Of a stretch of 64,000 nt of DNA, positions 25,644 to 34,818 are shown piece after piece. Below the pieces are notes generated by a model. The model was not told where the DNA came from, made no database searches, and saw nothing but the letters and a program-made list of their open reading frames with translations. The DNA lies in contig NZ_JAHSTT010000004.1 of assembly GCF_019145205.1 (NCBI RefSeq), positions 248,001-312,000 on the forward strand. The letters are read 5' to 3'. Made by a program: the position numbers and the translations under genes. This DNA comes from Pseudomonas khavaziana. Its GTDB lineage: Bacteria > Pseudomonadota > Gammaproteobacteria > Pseudomonadales > Pseudomonadaceae. How positions within the stretch are numbered: the stretch's first letter is position 1; the number at the start of each line of letters is the position of its first letter.

Positions 25644-27185
25644 TCAATTGACCAAATAGTTTGGTGAAAAACTCATCATTTCATGCGCTTGTCTCGAACT
25701 ATTGGCCGCGCTGTAACCAGCAATGCGTCCAAAAACCGTGCCTGACGTGAGGCCGGCTCCACTTGGGTATCCATTGAAAAAAACGCCACCGACGATCTCA
25801 CCGCAGGCGAAAAGTCTCTGAATTATAGCGCCGTCTCGATTAACAACCGCACCATCTGCGTTGATCTCAATGCCGCCGTATGTGAAGGTAATCCCTCCAG
25901 TAACAGGATACGCTCTGAATGGCGGTGTATCTAAACATTGAGCCCAATTGGTCCGTGGCGGAATCAACCCGTGCGCACCTTTCCCGTCTTTCACGCTTGG
26001 ATCGAAGACCACAGTATCATCGACCGATGCATTAAATTCAGAAATGGTTTTCAATGCAATTTCGGCATCAATATTATTAATTTGACTTATTAGATCGTCC
26101 AGGGACTCACTTTCGAAGTAATCCATTTTGGATAAATTATATTCATCATATAAATGCGGTATACTCTTAGCATCAAAAAATTGGTAAGCGACACTGTCGC
26201 TCTGGAGCATTATATCGCGACCATATTGAGCATACGTGTTATTGCGAAAGTCGGCCCCTTCGTTGACAAACCGGCGCCCCTCTTTGTTCAGCATCACGCC
26301 CAAATGATAGCAAACCTTTCTAGCTCTTAAGCGTTGTTTCTTAGAGAGACCTTCGAACGACCCATTCTCTGCGGTAATTCCTGTTGGCACTATATGGCAT
26401 CCTTCATAAATACCGAAGGGATTAGCGCCAGCCTTAAATGCTATCTTTAGTCCGTCGCCAGTGTTGTGCCTGGTACCGCGTACCAAAGCATTGCTGACAT
26501 CCGCTCCAATAAACTGAGAAAGCATTTCTTTGTTAGATCCAAAGCCACCTGAAGCCAAAATTATCGAATGTGCCTTCAAAACGCTTTCGCTTTCATCACT
26601 ATTTTTGACTTGAATTCCCGTTATCCGACCGTCAACGATAACGAGATGCTGTGCAGAACATGAATAACGCACTGCCCCACCTTTTTCCAAAAATGCGAGG
26701 CGTTGAGACTCAGCTAATCCCAAACCTTCACCAACACAGCGAAGGATAGAGCCTCCCCAAAAAGAATATCCGCCCTCAGTTTTTGTAGCTTGAGCATCGT
26801 AATTTGGCTCAAAAAGAACCCCCTTCGAACGCAGCCAAAGTAGCGCTTCGTACGAAGCGTCGACGAGCTTGAGCTGATTGGAAGTCGGTGGCGAACCGTT
26901 GTTGTACTGAGTTAAGTCTGCAAGAAAATCATCGCGTGTGTAAATCGGGAATCGCGTAACTGAAAGTCTCGGATCGGCATATCCATCGATTAACTGGTTT
27001 ATGGATGCGGTGTTATCTATCGTGCACCGCATCGACCCAGCCGAATAGGCAGTGTTACCGGACGCATCCTCGAAGCTGGCTTTCTCGATCACAAGAACAC
27101 GCTCGGTAATTTCTAATGCCGCGAGCGCCGCGCTCATGCCAGCGTTGCCTGACCCAACTACAATTACATCATAGATTGTATTCAT
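25644..27185 (-). CDS. FAD-dependent dehydrogenase of the fumarate-reductase/TcuA type
   Basis: The 513-residue protein from ATG 27185 (MNTIYDVIVVGSGNAGMSAA) has an N-terminal FAD Rossmann motif (DVIVVGSGNAGMSAALAALE), the follow-up GNTAYSAGSMRCTID, the middle cap domain, and the C-terminal flavin segments GGITFTYGGIEINADGAVV and LFACGEIVGGVFFNGYPSGA with GLTSGTVFGRIAG. The spacing and the N-terminal GN(T/S)..(T/S)..RC pattern resemble tricarballylate dehydrogenase TcuA, which makes a double bond next to a carboxylate. It starts the four-gene operon read leftwards, 44 bases before asnB. It may desaturate a di- or tricarboxylate that is then amidated; that is inference. Confidence 0.8.
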   Translation of the reverse strand: MNTIYDVIVVGSGNAGMSAALAALEITERVLVIEKASFEDASGNTAYSAGSMRCTIDNTASINQLIDGYADPRLSVTRFPIYTRDDFLADLTQYNNGSPPTSNQLKLVDASYEALLWLRSKGVLFEPNYDAQATKTEGGYSFWGGSILRCVGEGLGLAESQRLAFLEKGGAVRYSCSAQHLVIVDGRITGIQVKNSDESESVLKAHSIILASGGFGSNKEMLSQFIGADVSNALVRGTRHNTGDGLKIAFKAGANPFGIYEGCHIVPTGITAENGSFEGLSKKQRLRARKVCYHLGVMLNKEGRRFVNEGADFRNNTYAQYGRDIMLQSDSVAYQFFDAKSIPHLYDEYNLSKMDYFESESLDDLISQINNIDAEIALKTISEFNASVDDTVVFDPSVKDGKGAHGLIPPRTNWAQCLDTPPFRAYPVTGGITFTYGGIEINADGAVVNRDGAIIQRLFACGEIVGGVFFNGYPSGAGLTSGTVFGRIAGYSAANSSRQAHEMMSFSPNYLVN

Positions 27186-27895
27186 AAATTTTGTTCCAAC
27201 ATGATATATATCAATGAGCATCGTACTCGATAGCCAAACATACATTTGGAATCGTATTGGCGATGGACGATGCCGTACTTGAAGCCATGACGAGGGAACT
27301 CTCGAGAATGGCTACGGCGCTTCTGAAAACCATGACCCATGATCAAGGCAGCGAGATGGCAAAACACGCCTAGCTCACGGCTCGCACGGGAATCTGATAT
27401 TTTTCAGTATTTCTTCAATTCGAATAACTCTGTAAAAATGGCTAAACCTTGAGATTATATTTAAAGGTACCACCTCTCTATAAGCCAGAAGAGCACTAAG
27501 CTGCTTTTCAAATTCCATAAGCACAACCAATTAATTTAACTCTTCTTACTCAATATTACTCCCATGGTGCTTATTATTTTCGCAAAGATCTATTCTTCTA
27601 TTCTTCTATTCTTCTATTCTTCTATTCTTCTATTCTTCTATTCTTCTATTCTTCTATTCGTCGTCGATTTTACTTTGTCGAGATAACATCTCTTACGCAT
27701 ATAATATACATTCGCCTAGCCAGATGGCGCGCGTAAAGTCCAACAAAGAATTAATATCAGAAAAATTATCTGCGTAATTATCTGCCTTCACAGAACACAT
27801 AGAAGTTACTCCATGAAACACGCCTTATAGTAGCCTCACTAATTCTGACTACACCAGCGACCCCTTACAAGGCCTCGCTGGATGAGCGTACAGTT
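27186..27895. promoter_or_regulatory. Long AT-rich intergenic region upstream of the cargo operon
   Basis: About 710 bases hold no convincing gene. The region is strongly AT-rich and includes the octanucleotide repeat at 27591-27658 described separately. It must contain the promoter of the flavoprotein operon (start 27185), and on its right the end of the MHS transporter gene. A 61-codon frame at 27182-27367 does not look like a protein. Confidence 0.5.
27591..27658. repeat. Octanucleotide tandem repeat, eight TATTCTTC units
   Basis: TATTCTTC occurs eight times in a row without any mismatch (27591-27654) with a partial ninth (TATT). The unit length is not a multiple of three. The plus strand is open through the tract in all frames, and a short frame from ATG 27564 (after the repeat ending at TAA 27684-27686, 40 codons) would encode tandem YSSILLFF octapeptides. 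Confidence 0.95.
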
Positions 27896-29200
27896 TCAGA
27901 TCCGAGGGATGTTATGAGCAAAGCCAGTCTTACGTAATAAGAAGATGCCCGTGCAAGTGATCAATGCTGCGGCGCCTAGATAGTAGGACACCACCATATT
28001 GTCGCCGGTCTTGCCGAGTAGAGCGGTGACGATAAGAGGCGTGAATCCACCGAACACAGAAACTCCCAACGCATAGGAGAAGCCTACACCCGTTGCCCGA
28101 AAGGCTGTGGGGTACAAGTTGCTTAAGACCGTGGAGGCGCACGCTGCGTGGCATGCAAGTAGCAAGGCAATGACCATTTGTGCAGCAACCAGTGTTGGCA
28201 AGCTAGGGTATTTGGTGAGGACGTAGAACAAGGGATAAGCACCTATGACAGTCAAGCCTGCGCCAAAGAGCATAGGCCTGAAAGGTCCCACGCGGTCAGC
28301 CAAACGACCCACCAGCGGGCAGGCACAAATCATGACCAAGCTATAGCAGATCTGGCCAATGAAGCTGTCAACCGGGGTCAGATGCAGTTGCCGAACAGTA
28401 TAGGTTGTGAAGTAATTAGAAATATAAGTCGCTACGGTCCAGAACACCATCACCGACAGGCCGAGGACCAACGAGCGTCGATAGGTGATGAACTGCCCTA
28501 ACAACGGTAGGTTTCGCTCCTCGGCGGAGGTTTTGCTGAACAGCATCGTTTCAGGCACTGAGCGCCTTATATACCAGCCTACCGGACCGATCAGCAGGCC
28601 AAAAGCGAAGGCAATTCGCCAAGCGCCATCGAGTATTTCCTGCTCGCTGAAAACTGAATTGAGCGCCAAGCCCATGCAACCTGCCGTTAGCACGCCTGCA
28701 CCTTGCGCTGCCTGCTGGAGCGAAGCATAGAAAAAGCGTCGATGTGGCGGTGCGTTTTCGACCAGCATGCATACCACGCTGCCTATTTCACCTCCTGCTG
28801 AAAACCCTTGGAGCAGGCGTCCCAGAAGAATGATGATAGGGGCTAGTACGCCTAGCGTTGCATACCCCGGACAAATGGCTAGAACGACTGTGCCGGTAGC
28901 CATCATTAAGAGCGTGAGGGTCAAAGCCTTTTTACGTCCAACCCTATCGGCATACCGCCCCAGTACCAACGCTCCGAGCGGTCTAGCGAGAAAGCCGGCT
29001 GCAAAGGTGCCCATGGTCAACAGTATGGCGTTGAGTTCGGACACAGCGGGAAAGAACACTTTTGAGATGGGAATTGCAAAAATTCCGAAGGCGATGAAGT
29101 CATAAATCTCCAGCACATTGCCCACCGTCGCCGCCGTTGCGGCGCGTCGCAGATAGTCTGGTGCAGACTGCTGTTCGAGCATATCGGCTACTGAATCCAT
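27896..29200 (-). CDS. MFS transporter, metabolite:H+ symporter (MHS) family
   Basis: The 434-residue protein from ATG 29200 has AAGGAG six bases upstream. It opens with the MHS pattern ATVGNVLEIYDFIAFGIFAI, keeps the MFS loop GRYADRVGRKKAL (about residue 85-97) and LLQGFSAGGEIGSVVCMLVE in helix 5, and has twelve helices. MHS members take up carboxylates such as citrate, tricarballylate, shikimate or aromatic acids with protons. It is divergent from a LysR regulator, beyond which lies an M20 amidohydrolase. Uptake of an amide or carboxylate handled by these neighbours is the likely role. Confidence 0.87.
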   Translation of the reverse strand: MDSVADMLEQQSAPDYLRRAATAATVGNVLEIYDFIAFGIFAIPISKVFFPAVSELNAILLTMGTFAAGFLARPLGALVLGRYADRVGRKKALTLTLLMMATGTVVLAICPGYATLGVLAPIIILLGRLLQGFSAGGEIGSVVCMLVENAPPHRRFFYASLQQAAQGAGVLTAGCMGLALNSVFSEQEILDGAWRIAFAFGLLIGPVGWYIRRSVPETMLFSKTSAEERNLPLLGQFITYRRSLVLGLSVMVFWTVATYISNYFTTYTVRQLHLTPVDSFIGQICYSLVMICACPLVGRLADRVGPFRPMLFGAGLTVIGAYPLFYVLTKYPSLPTLVAAQMVIALLLACHAACASTVLSNLYPTAFRATGVGFSYALGVSVFGGFTPLIVTALLGKTGDNMVVSYYLGAAALITCTGIFLLRKTGFAHNIPRI

Positions 29201-29483
29201 GAACATCTCCTTAAAATGTGCCAATCATTTTAAAAAATCATTCAGCACAAAAATACTTCCATTACTTCGCCCGTTTTTCTGATCCCGAATATAGGCAAGC
29301 ACTTGTTGCTGAGCAAATACTATTGACATCCCTACCCTATACTTGCCAGGCATACCAAAACTAATTAATCTCGCGTGATGTTTAGTGGTGCAATTAATCG
29401 TAGCAAGCACCAAATGCAGGCGTGTTGGCTGAATAGCTTCCTTCACGAATTTTTCATATTTAAATTTTCCCAGGGTGATCCAT

Positions 29484-30377
29484 ATGGAGCTACGTCATTT
29501 GCGCTATTTTGTAGCCGTTGCAGAGCATCGAAGTGTGGCTGAGGCCGCGCGTCAGTTGCATATCGTCCAGCCAGCGCTTAGTCGACAGATTCGCGATCTG
29601 GAACAAACGTTGGGCGTGAATCTATTCCGACGAAGCTCCAAGGGCGTAGAGCTGACCTTGGCTGGCCAGCACTTCATTCGTGATGCTCGAGCCATCCTAT
29701 CTGACCTGCAAACAGCACGTGAGCGTATTACCCGAATCGCCAATGGCCAGTCTGGCGCACTGCGTATCGGTATCGCACCCAATTACAGTTGGCACCCATC
29801 AGCCGTTCAGCCATTGCGCGAGTTCAAACGAGAGCATCCCGATATAACCCTCATGCTGGAACCAGCTCTTTCGGCGCGTCAACAGGTGAAAATAGCCGAA
29901 GGCACACTGGATGGTGGTTTTCTGGCTTGGCGTGATCCGAAAGATCCGGCATTTTCCGGGCTGGCGATGTTCGATTGCCGACTTGCACTGGCGGTGCTTC
30001 GTGGCAGCGAGTTGCATTTGAGTCCGCCTACGCACCTGGCCGACCTTCAATACCAGCAGTGCGTCTGGTTCTCCCGGGATCAGGCGCCGAGCTATTACGA
30101 TTTTTTGATTCACAGCTGCCATGTCGCTGGCCTATCCCCGCACCTGGTTCACCTGGGAGCGGATATCAGTACGGTGTTGGGCCTGGTGGCAGCTGGCATG
30201 GGTTATTCAATTGTGCCGGATTCTTCACAGTTCAATTGCCCCAACGATGTGGTGCTGTTGCCGCACCCTGATCTTACGGGACTCTATCCCGTCGAGTTCG
30301 TTTGGCGCAGTGATTCGGACGATCCGGCGCTAATGCGCCTGGTCGAACACTTCAAAATAGCTGCCGGCGCAATCTAA
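29484..30377 (+). CDS. LysR-type regulator of the MHS/M20 module
   Basis: The 297-residue protein from ATG 29484 (MELRHLRYFVAVAEHRSVAE) has the standard LysR helix-turn-helix (AARQLHIVQPALSRQIRDLE, residues about 20-40) and a periplasmic-binding-like effector domain (about 90-295). It is of the BenM/CatM/HcaR style (ELRHLRYF start). The start at 29475 would add three residues only. It is divergent from the MHS transporter, and its stop overlaps the convergent M20 gene by 4 bases. It most probably activates transporter genes in response to the transported acid. Confidence 0.9.
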   Translation: MELRHLRYFVAVAEHRSVAEAARQLHIVQPALSRQIRDLEQTLGVNLFRRSSKGVELTLAGQHFIRDARAILSDLQTARERITRIANGQSGALRIGIAPNYSWHPSAVQPLREFKREHPDITLMLEPALSARQQVKIAEGTLDGGFLAWRDPKDPAFSGLAMFDCRLALAVLRGSELHLSPPTHLADLQYQQCVWFSRDQAPSYYDFLIHSCHVAGLSPHLVHLGADISTVLGLVAAGMGYSIVPDSSQFNCPNDVVLLPHPDLTGLYPVEFVWRSDSDDPALMRLVEHFKIAAGAI

Positions 30378-31582
30378 CCTGGTTGGTCCAGAAAAGCCTG
30401 CACGAGACGTACGAAGTAGGTGGCACCTACCGGGAGCAATTCGTCATTGAAATCGAAACTGGCGTTGTGCAGTTCGCAAGGCCCGTTGCCGTGCTCTTGG
30501 CCACGATGTTCGCCGCTTCCGTTGCCCAGAAAGGCATAGCAACCCGGCACCTTCTGTAGCAGAAAAGAGAAGTCTTCCGAAGGCATGACCGGCTCGATTT
30601 CCCCTATGACCTTATCCGCGCCGAGCACCTCCCGCGCTACATTGGCAGCGAATGCAGACTGGCTGGCGTCGTTGATTGTTGGTGGATAAACGCGGATGAA
30701 GCTAAGCCGAGCAGTACAGCCAAAAGCCGTCGCCAGGCCGGTGGCTATTTCTTGCATGCGCCGTTCAATCAAGTCGGTTACTTGATCATCAAATGTGCGC
30801 ACCGTACCGCTCAGCCAAACGCCTTGGTCAATCACATTATCCGAGCTTCCAGCGTGGAACTGGGTAACGGAAAGAACAGCAGGATCAATTGGCCGCTTAC
30901 TTCTGGTCAGGATCGCTTGTAGCGCGGTTACGATCTGCGCGCCGGCCAGCAACGGGTCATGCCCGTTATGCGGCATGGCAGCGTGAGCGCCGACTCCATC
31001 GATATCGATACGGAACCGGTTGCTTGAAGCCATCAAAGCCCCGCCGCGGGTAGCCATAGTGTTGGCTGGTATTCCGGGCCAGTTATGAACGCCAAACACC
31101 GCATCGATCGGAAAGCGTTCGAGCAGCCCTTCGTCGAGCATAGCTTTGGCGCCTGCGCCACCCTCTTCGGCGGGCTGGAAAATGAACTGCACCGTGCCAT
31201 GAAATTGCCGATTCGCCGCGAGGTATTGCGCCGCACCGAGCAACATCGCGGTATGACCGTCATGGCCGCACGCATGCATAACACCGGCGTTGCGGGAGGC
31301 GTGGGCAATTGTATTGACTTCCTGGATCGGCAGCGCGTCCATGTCGGCGCGCAAGCCAATGGACCGGGCACGCGAAGCGCCTTCTAGCGAGCCCCGCAGA
31401 GTACCAACTACACCGGTTCTCCCAACATTGCGGGTGACTTCGATGTTCCATTTCTCGAGAGTTAACGCGACCAGTTCTGCGGTTCGATGCACTTCATACC
31501 CGAGTTCGGGGTGCGCATGGATATCGTGGCGTATGTGGCAGATGCCGGCGCTATCTGCTTCGATCTGGGGTATCAGGTTCAT
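30374..31582 (-). CDS. M20 family amidohydrolase (hippurate hydrolase / IAA-amino-acid hydrolase-like)
   Basis: The 402-residue protein shows the M20D metal site: LRADMDALPI (about 76-85), MHACGHDGHTAMLLGAA (Cys and His ligands, about 102-118), FQPAEEGGAGAKAMLDEGL (Glu pair, about 136) and the late histidine in ELHNASFDFNDELL. Members cleave N-acyl amino acids such as hippurate, indole-acetyl amino acids or acetylated amino acids. It lies convergent to the LysR gene. It may release an amino acid from an imported conjugate, or act on the product of the neighbouring AsnB/GCS2 operon. Substrate unknown. Confidence 0.87.
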   Translation of the reverse strand: MNLIPQIEADSAGICHIRHDIHAHPELGYEVHRTAELVALTLEKWNIEVTRNVGRTGVVGTLRGSLEGASRARSIGLRADMDALPIQEVNTIAHASRNAGVMHACGHDGHTAMLLGAAQYLAANRQFHGTVQFIFQPAEEGGAGAKAMLDEGLLERFPIDAVFGVHNWPGIPANTMATRGGALMASSNRFRIDIDGVGAHAAMPHNGHDPLLAGAQIVTALQAILTRSKRPIDPAVLSVTQFHAGSSDNVIDQGVWLSGTVRTFDDQVTDLIERRMQEIATGLATAFGCTARLSFIRVYPPTINDASQSAFAANVAREVLGADKVIGEIEPVMPSEDFSFLLQKVPGCYAFLGNGSGEHRGQEHGNGPCELHNASFDFNDELLPVGATYFVRLVQAFLDQPG

Positions 31583-31853
31583 CTTGCCCTCGTGCGGTTA
31601 TGGCGTGGGTTCATTGCCTTTGATGCGCACGTTAGACAAAAGTCTCCAATCTCTCAAATACAAACGAGTGTCCTTGGTAATGCCTAGAAGGTATAGGCAG
31701 AAAAATGAATGGTTTTATCACACGCAGGGTCGATGAATCATGCCGTTGTTTAACTAGAATGCTCTAGGACATGGCCAGGTGATTCCAAACTGGTTGTCCA
31801 CATATTTTTTTTCATTATCAAAGCTGGGCGGCCTCAGGTTTCAAGTGCAACAG

Positions 31854-32028
31854 TCAGTTAACTGTATTTAGCCGGTTTGTCGCCAGCAGCTGCAAGTGAT
31901 CCGTCAATATCTCCACAGGAAACTTCCATCCCAGTGTCTGGCGAGGCCGAGTATTCAACAGGTCAGGAATCTCATCCAGACGCTCCTGAGTGACCGAAGA
32001 CAAATCGGTGCCCTTGTGTTGGCGCCGA
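31854..32028 (-). pseudogene. IS30-family transposase, C-terminal fragment
   Basis: Reading leftwards from about 32028, the frame gives RQHKGTDLSSVTQERLDEIP, then LLNTRPRQTLGWKFPVEI and ends LLATNRLNTVN with a stop at 31854. KGTDLS and LNTRPRxTLGWK are hallmarks of the C-terminus of IS30 transposases. The rest of the gene is absent. Just beyond, CCCAGTTGCCG (32040) and CGGCAACTGGG (32136) form an inverted pair that may be a decayed IS end. No other gene is visible in 31583-32284. Confidence 0.8.
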
Positions 32029-32201
32029 TGCCTAGTTAACCCAGTTGCCGAGAATTCACTGACCCAGTCTGACTCCTAGTCAATCATTGTCTGCGCTGGA
32101 TGTTTTGCAGGTTTGGAGATGGGGCAGTCTTGCATCGGCAACTGGGTCAGTCCAGGGTCAGCACCAACACGATATGGCGAAAGATATTGAAAAACAGGTG
32201 G

Positions 32202-32263
32202 TTGCATTGCACTTGACCACCTGTTTGCATTCGACTTGACCAATTGCATTCGTATTGACCACC
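32202..32263 (+). repeat. IS21-type end, istB-proximal
   Basis: Three motif copies: TTGCATTGCACTTGACCACC (32202), TTTGCATTCGACTTGACCA (32224), TTGCATTCGTATTGACCACC (32244). Multiple internal repeats of the terminal sequence are typical transposase-binding sites of IS21 elements. Confidence 0.8.
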
Positions 32264-32284
32264 ATAGACGCATGCCGGATGCTC

Positions 32285-33031
32285 TTACGCCCGTTTGCGA
32301 CTTTTGATCCTTCGCATTGATTCGCCCTTCAGTTCGATGATGTGGGACTTGTGAACGATACGGTCAAGAATTGCGTCGGCAATCGTGGGGTCAGAGAACA
32401 GGTCATACCATTTTTCTTTAGGGTACTGACTTGTGATCAGCAATGACCCGTTCTGTGACTGCTGATCGATAACGTCCAGGAGGAATGGTCCGAGTTGGGA
32501 GTCAATGCCACCGATGCCCAAATCGTCGATGATCAATAATTCTGCGCGTATCAATTGCCGACGCAGCTTGGGAATGGTGTGGTCAGCGTAAGACAGTTAG
32601 ATCTCCTCAAAAAGCTTCGTGGCAGTGCGGTACAGCGTCGCTCGTCCAAGGCGGCAGGCCTGGTTTCCGAGTGCGCAAGCGAGCCAAGTTTTGCCAGTAC
32701 CCGTAGCGCCTGTGATGATCACATTCTGACGTCGCGCCAACCATTCGCACTCCCCGAGGGACATGACAGTATTCCGGTCTATGCCTCGGGACGCCTTAAA
32801 TTCAATGCTGTCCATTGTGGCTTCATTCTCACGAAGCCTCGCGGCCTTTAGCAAGCGTCCAACCTTTCTGCTCTCACGCTCGCTATTTTCGGCGTCCATC
32901 ATTAAACCAAGCCTTGTATCGAATGGTTCTTTCAGCAGCGCAGGTGTTTCAAGCTGTCGCTCGTAGGCCACGGCCATCCCGTGCAGACCAAGAGTCATGA
33001 GGTTTTGGGCAGTATCTAGGATTGACTTCAT
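32285..33031 (-). pseudogene. istB: IstB-like ATPase helper, interrupted by an in-frame stop
   Basis: IstB is the AAA+ ATPase that helps IstA choose its target. The frame from 33031 (MKSILDTAQNLMTLGLHGMA) contains Walker A GATGTGKTWL and, after a TAA at about 32597-32599, continues in the same frame with LSYADHTIPKLRRQLIRAEL and Walker B LLIIDDLG. The full length would be about 248 residues, normal for the family. A single base change explains the stop, so the copy is probably inactive unless the stop is read through. It overlaps istA by 4 bases (ATGA). Confidence 0.88.
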
Positions 33032-34578
33032 TGCGGCTCATCTCCTTGTGAGGCGTAGTATTCAGCACCGCGAATGTTGGCGTGTTCGACCAAGGGGGCG
33101 GATCTTTGGTAGTTAGGACGCAGGTCAGATTCGTTCCGAAGGATCGACCGTAGCCGCTCAGAACTCAGGATGTTCAAGCTATTGGCATAGCCGCACGCGG
33201 ATTCAAGGCGTGACGGCGTGATCGCCCCCTTGCGAACGTCGCGTTTCAGGCCAATAACGGCCTTCAAACCGGTCGCGAAATCTTTCCGCAGGTTGAGGTT
33301 GTCCTTCACGAAGCGGAGCGTTTCCGGCCCAATAGTCTCAGCCCATACAATCAGCGTTTCCGGCTGGGAGTCTTGGAAATGGCTGTGATTCGGGGCCAAG
33401 TGCTCTTTGAGAGTGCTAGTGCCGCGCTGGCGATTCAGCTTGTGCGATCCGATGACACGGCGCTGATGAAGGATTTCGAGCCAGTCGTCTCGCACGCGCA
33501 AATCGACAACAAGATTCGCAAAGTGATAAGGGACGGAGTAGCTGTGCTCCTCAAATGCAACGTGGTAATCGCTACCTACCCGAACCTGATACACCCACTG
33601 ACTGTAGCTGTAGCGCTTTTCTGGGAGAGGCTTGAGGGCTGGATAATCAAGCTCAAGGAAGCGGCTGGTTCTGCTCTTTGGGTACGTCCGTGTGATTCGA
33701 CTGTTTAGCTCATCGATCCAGTAGCTGATTTTCTCGTTGAGCTCTTCTAGGGAAAAGAAAGTGCTCGCTCTCAGCCTTGCGAGAACGAACCTCTGTACCA
33801 ATTGAACGGCAATTTCACCTAGCGACTTGTCTTTCGGCTTACGCGGTCTGGCGGGGTAAATTTGGAATCCGTAGTGCTCAGAAAACTCGGCGTAGGCACG
33901 ATTTAAGGTCACCACATCTCTCGTGTTTTTAGTCACTGCTGACTTCAAATTATCAGGAACAACGAACCGGGGAACCCCGTCGAAGAACTCCAGGGCCAGA
34001 ACGTTGCATTTGAGCCAGTCTGGGGTCGTTTGACTGTTCACCGCGGTGGCAAAAATGAAGCCCGAGGCGCCTAGTGTTGCCACGAATACTTGGGCTTGGC
34101 TGATCGCTCCCGTGTCCGGGTTTGTCACAGGCATTGTCCTGCCACAAAAGTCCACGAAGCACTTGTCTCCGGGGAGGTGAATCTGTCGCATGCTCAGTTT
34201 TTGCATATTGACCCACTCTCGATAGAGCCGCGTGAACTGAGCATATGACACGCCTTCTGGCTCGCTCGTACGAAACTCTTGCCATAGAAGCTCCAAGGTG
34301 ATGTCAGGAAGTTTTAGCTGTTCGTGGACGGCGGGCCATGACGGGTAGGCTTTCCTTTGAGGTGAGGTTCTCGGCTGAGTCCGCAGACGCTCCGCGAGCG
34401 CTTTGTCATCAAGGTGCTTCAGCTCTTCCCAGCTTTGCCCGCACTGGGCCAACTGATCGCGAATAGTGCGAACAGTGTTGTGGGACACTTTGGCTAATAA
34501 ACCAATCGCCCTATTCGACAGCCTGGGGTCGCTCGCGAGTCGTAGCACCTCGCGCTGTGTAACTATTGGCAGCCTCAT
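33028..34578 (-). CDS. istA: IS21 family transposase IstA
   Basis: From ATG 34578 (MRLPIVTQREVLRLASDPRL, GAGGAG upstream) the 516-residue protein has an N-terminal helix-turn-helix (SNRAIGLLAKVSHNTVRTIR) and an integrase-type catalytic core: Asp in DKCFVDFCGRTMPV, Asp in RFVVPDNLKSAVTK, and Glu in KPKDKSLGEIAVQLVQRFV. The DDE residues are all present and the frame is undamaged. It catalyses cut and strand transfer at the multi-repeat ends. With istB carrying a stop codon, transposition is probably impaired. Confidence 0.9.
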   Translation of the reverse strand: MRLPIVTQREVLRLASDPRLSNRAIGLLAKVSHNTVRTIRDQLAQCGQSWEELKHLDDKALAERLRTQPRTSPQRKAYPSWPAVHEQLKLPDITLELLWQEFRTSEPEGVSYAQFTRLYREWVNMQKLSMRQIHLPGDKCFVDFCGRTMPVTNPDTGAISQAQVFVATLGASGFIFATAVNSQTTPDWLKCNVLALEFFDGVPRFVVPDNLKSAVTKNTRDVVTLNRAYAEFSEHYGFQIYPARPRKPKDKSLGEIAVQLVQRFVLARLRASTFFSLEELNEKISYWIDELNSRITRTYPKSRTSRFLELDYPALKPLPEKRYSYSQWVYQVRVGSDYHVAFEEHSYSVPYHFANLVVDLRVRDDWLEILHQRRVIGSHKLNRQRGTSTLKEHLAPNHSHFQDSQPETLIVWAETIGPETLRFVKDNLNLRKDFATGLKAVIGLKRDVRKGAITPSRLESACGYANSLNILSSERLRSILRNESDLRPNYQRSAPLVEHANIRGAEYYASQGDEPQ

Positions 34579-34720
34579 GTGTTCTCCTCGCGACAGGCGT
34601 GTGAATGCCTCACAAGTCGCGCCGTGTGAAAATTGCAGACAAACGGAAGGTGGTCGGCTTGACGCCGAACGCGAGGGAACACAGAATGAAGGTGTATAGG
34701 GCTCAAAACCTAACACCATC

Positions 34721-34754
34721 AAAAAAGCCTAGGGCTCCACCCCTGGGCTTTTTT
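34721..34754. terminator. Bidirectional terminator between istA and the passenger genes
   Basis: AAAAAAGCCTAGGG, a short loop (CTCCA) and CCCCTGGGCTTTTTT form a strong stem with A and T runs on both sides, so it can stop transcription in either direction. It separates istA from the small gene at 34819. Confidence 0.75.
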
Positions 34755-34818
34755 GTGCTCCAAATCCACCGGCTAACTCCTAGCCTGGCCTCATTGCGGT
34801 ACTCCTCATATGCCTAGT

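Noticed and set aside
27182..27367. 61-codon ORF upstream of the flavoprotein
   Set aside because: No ribosome site, no hydrophobic or domain pattern, and it overlaps the likely promoter region.
27591..27658. Tandem repeat as a CRISPR array
   Set aside because: Units are 8 bases with no spacers and no cas genes nearby, so it is a simple-sequence repeat.
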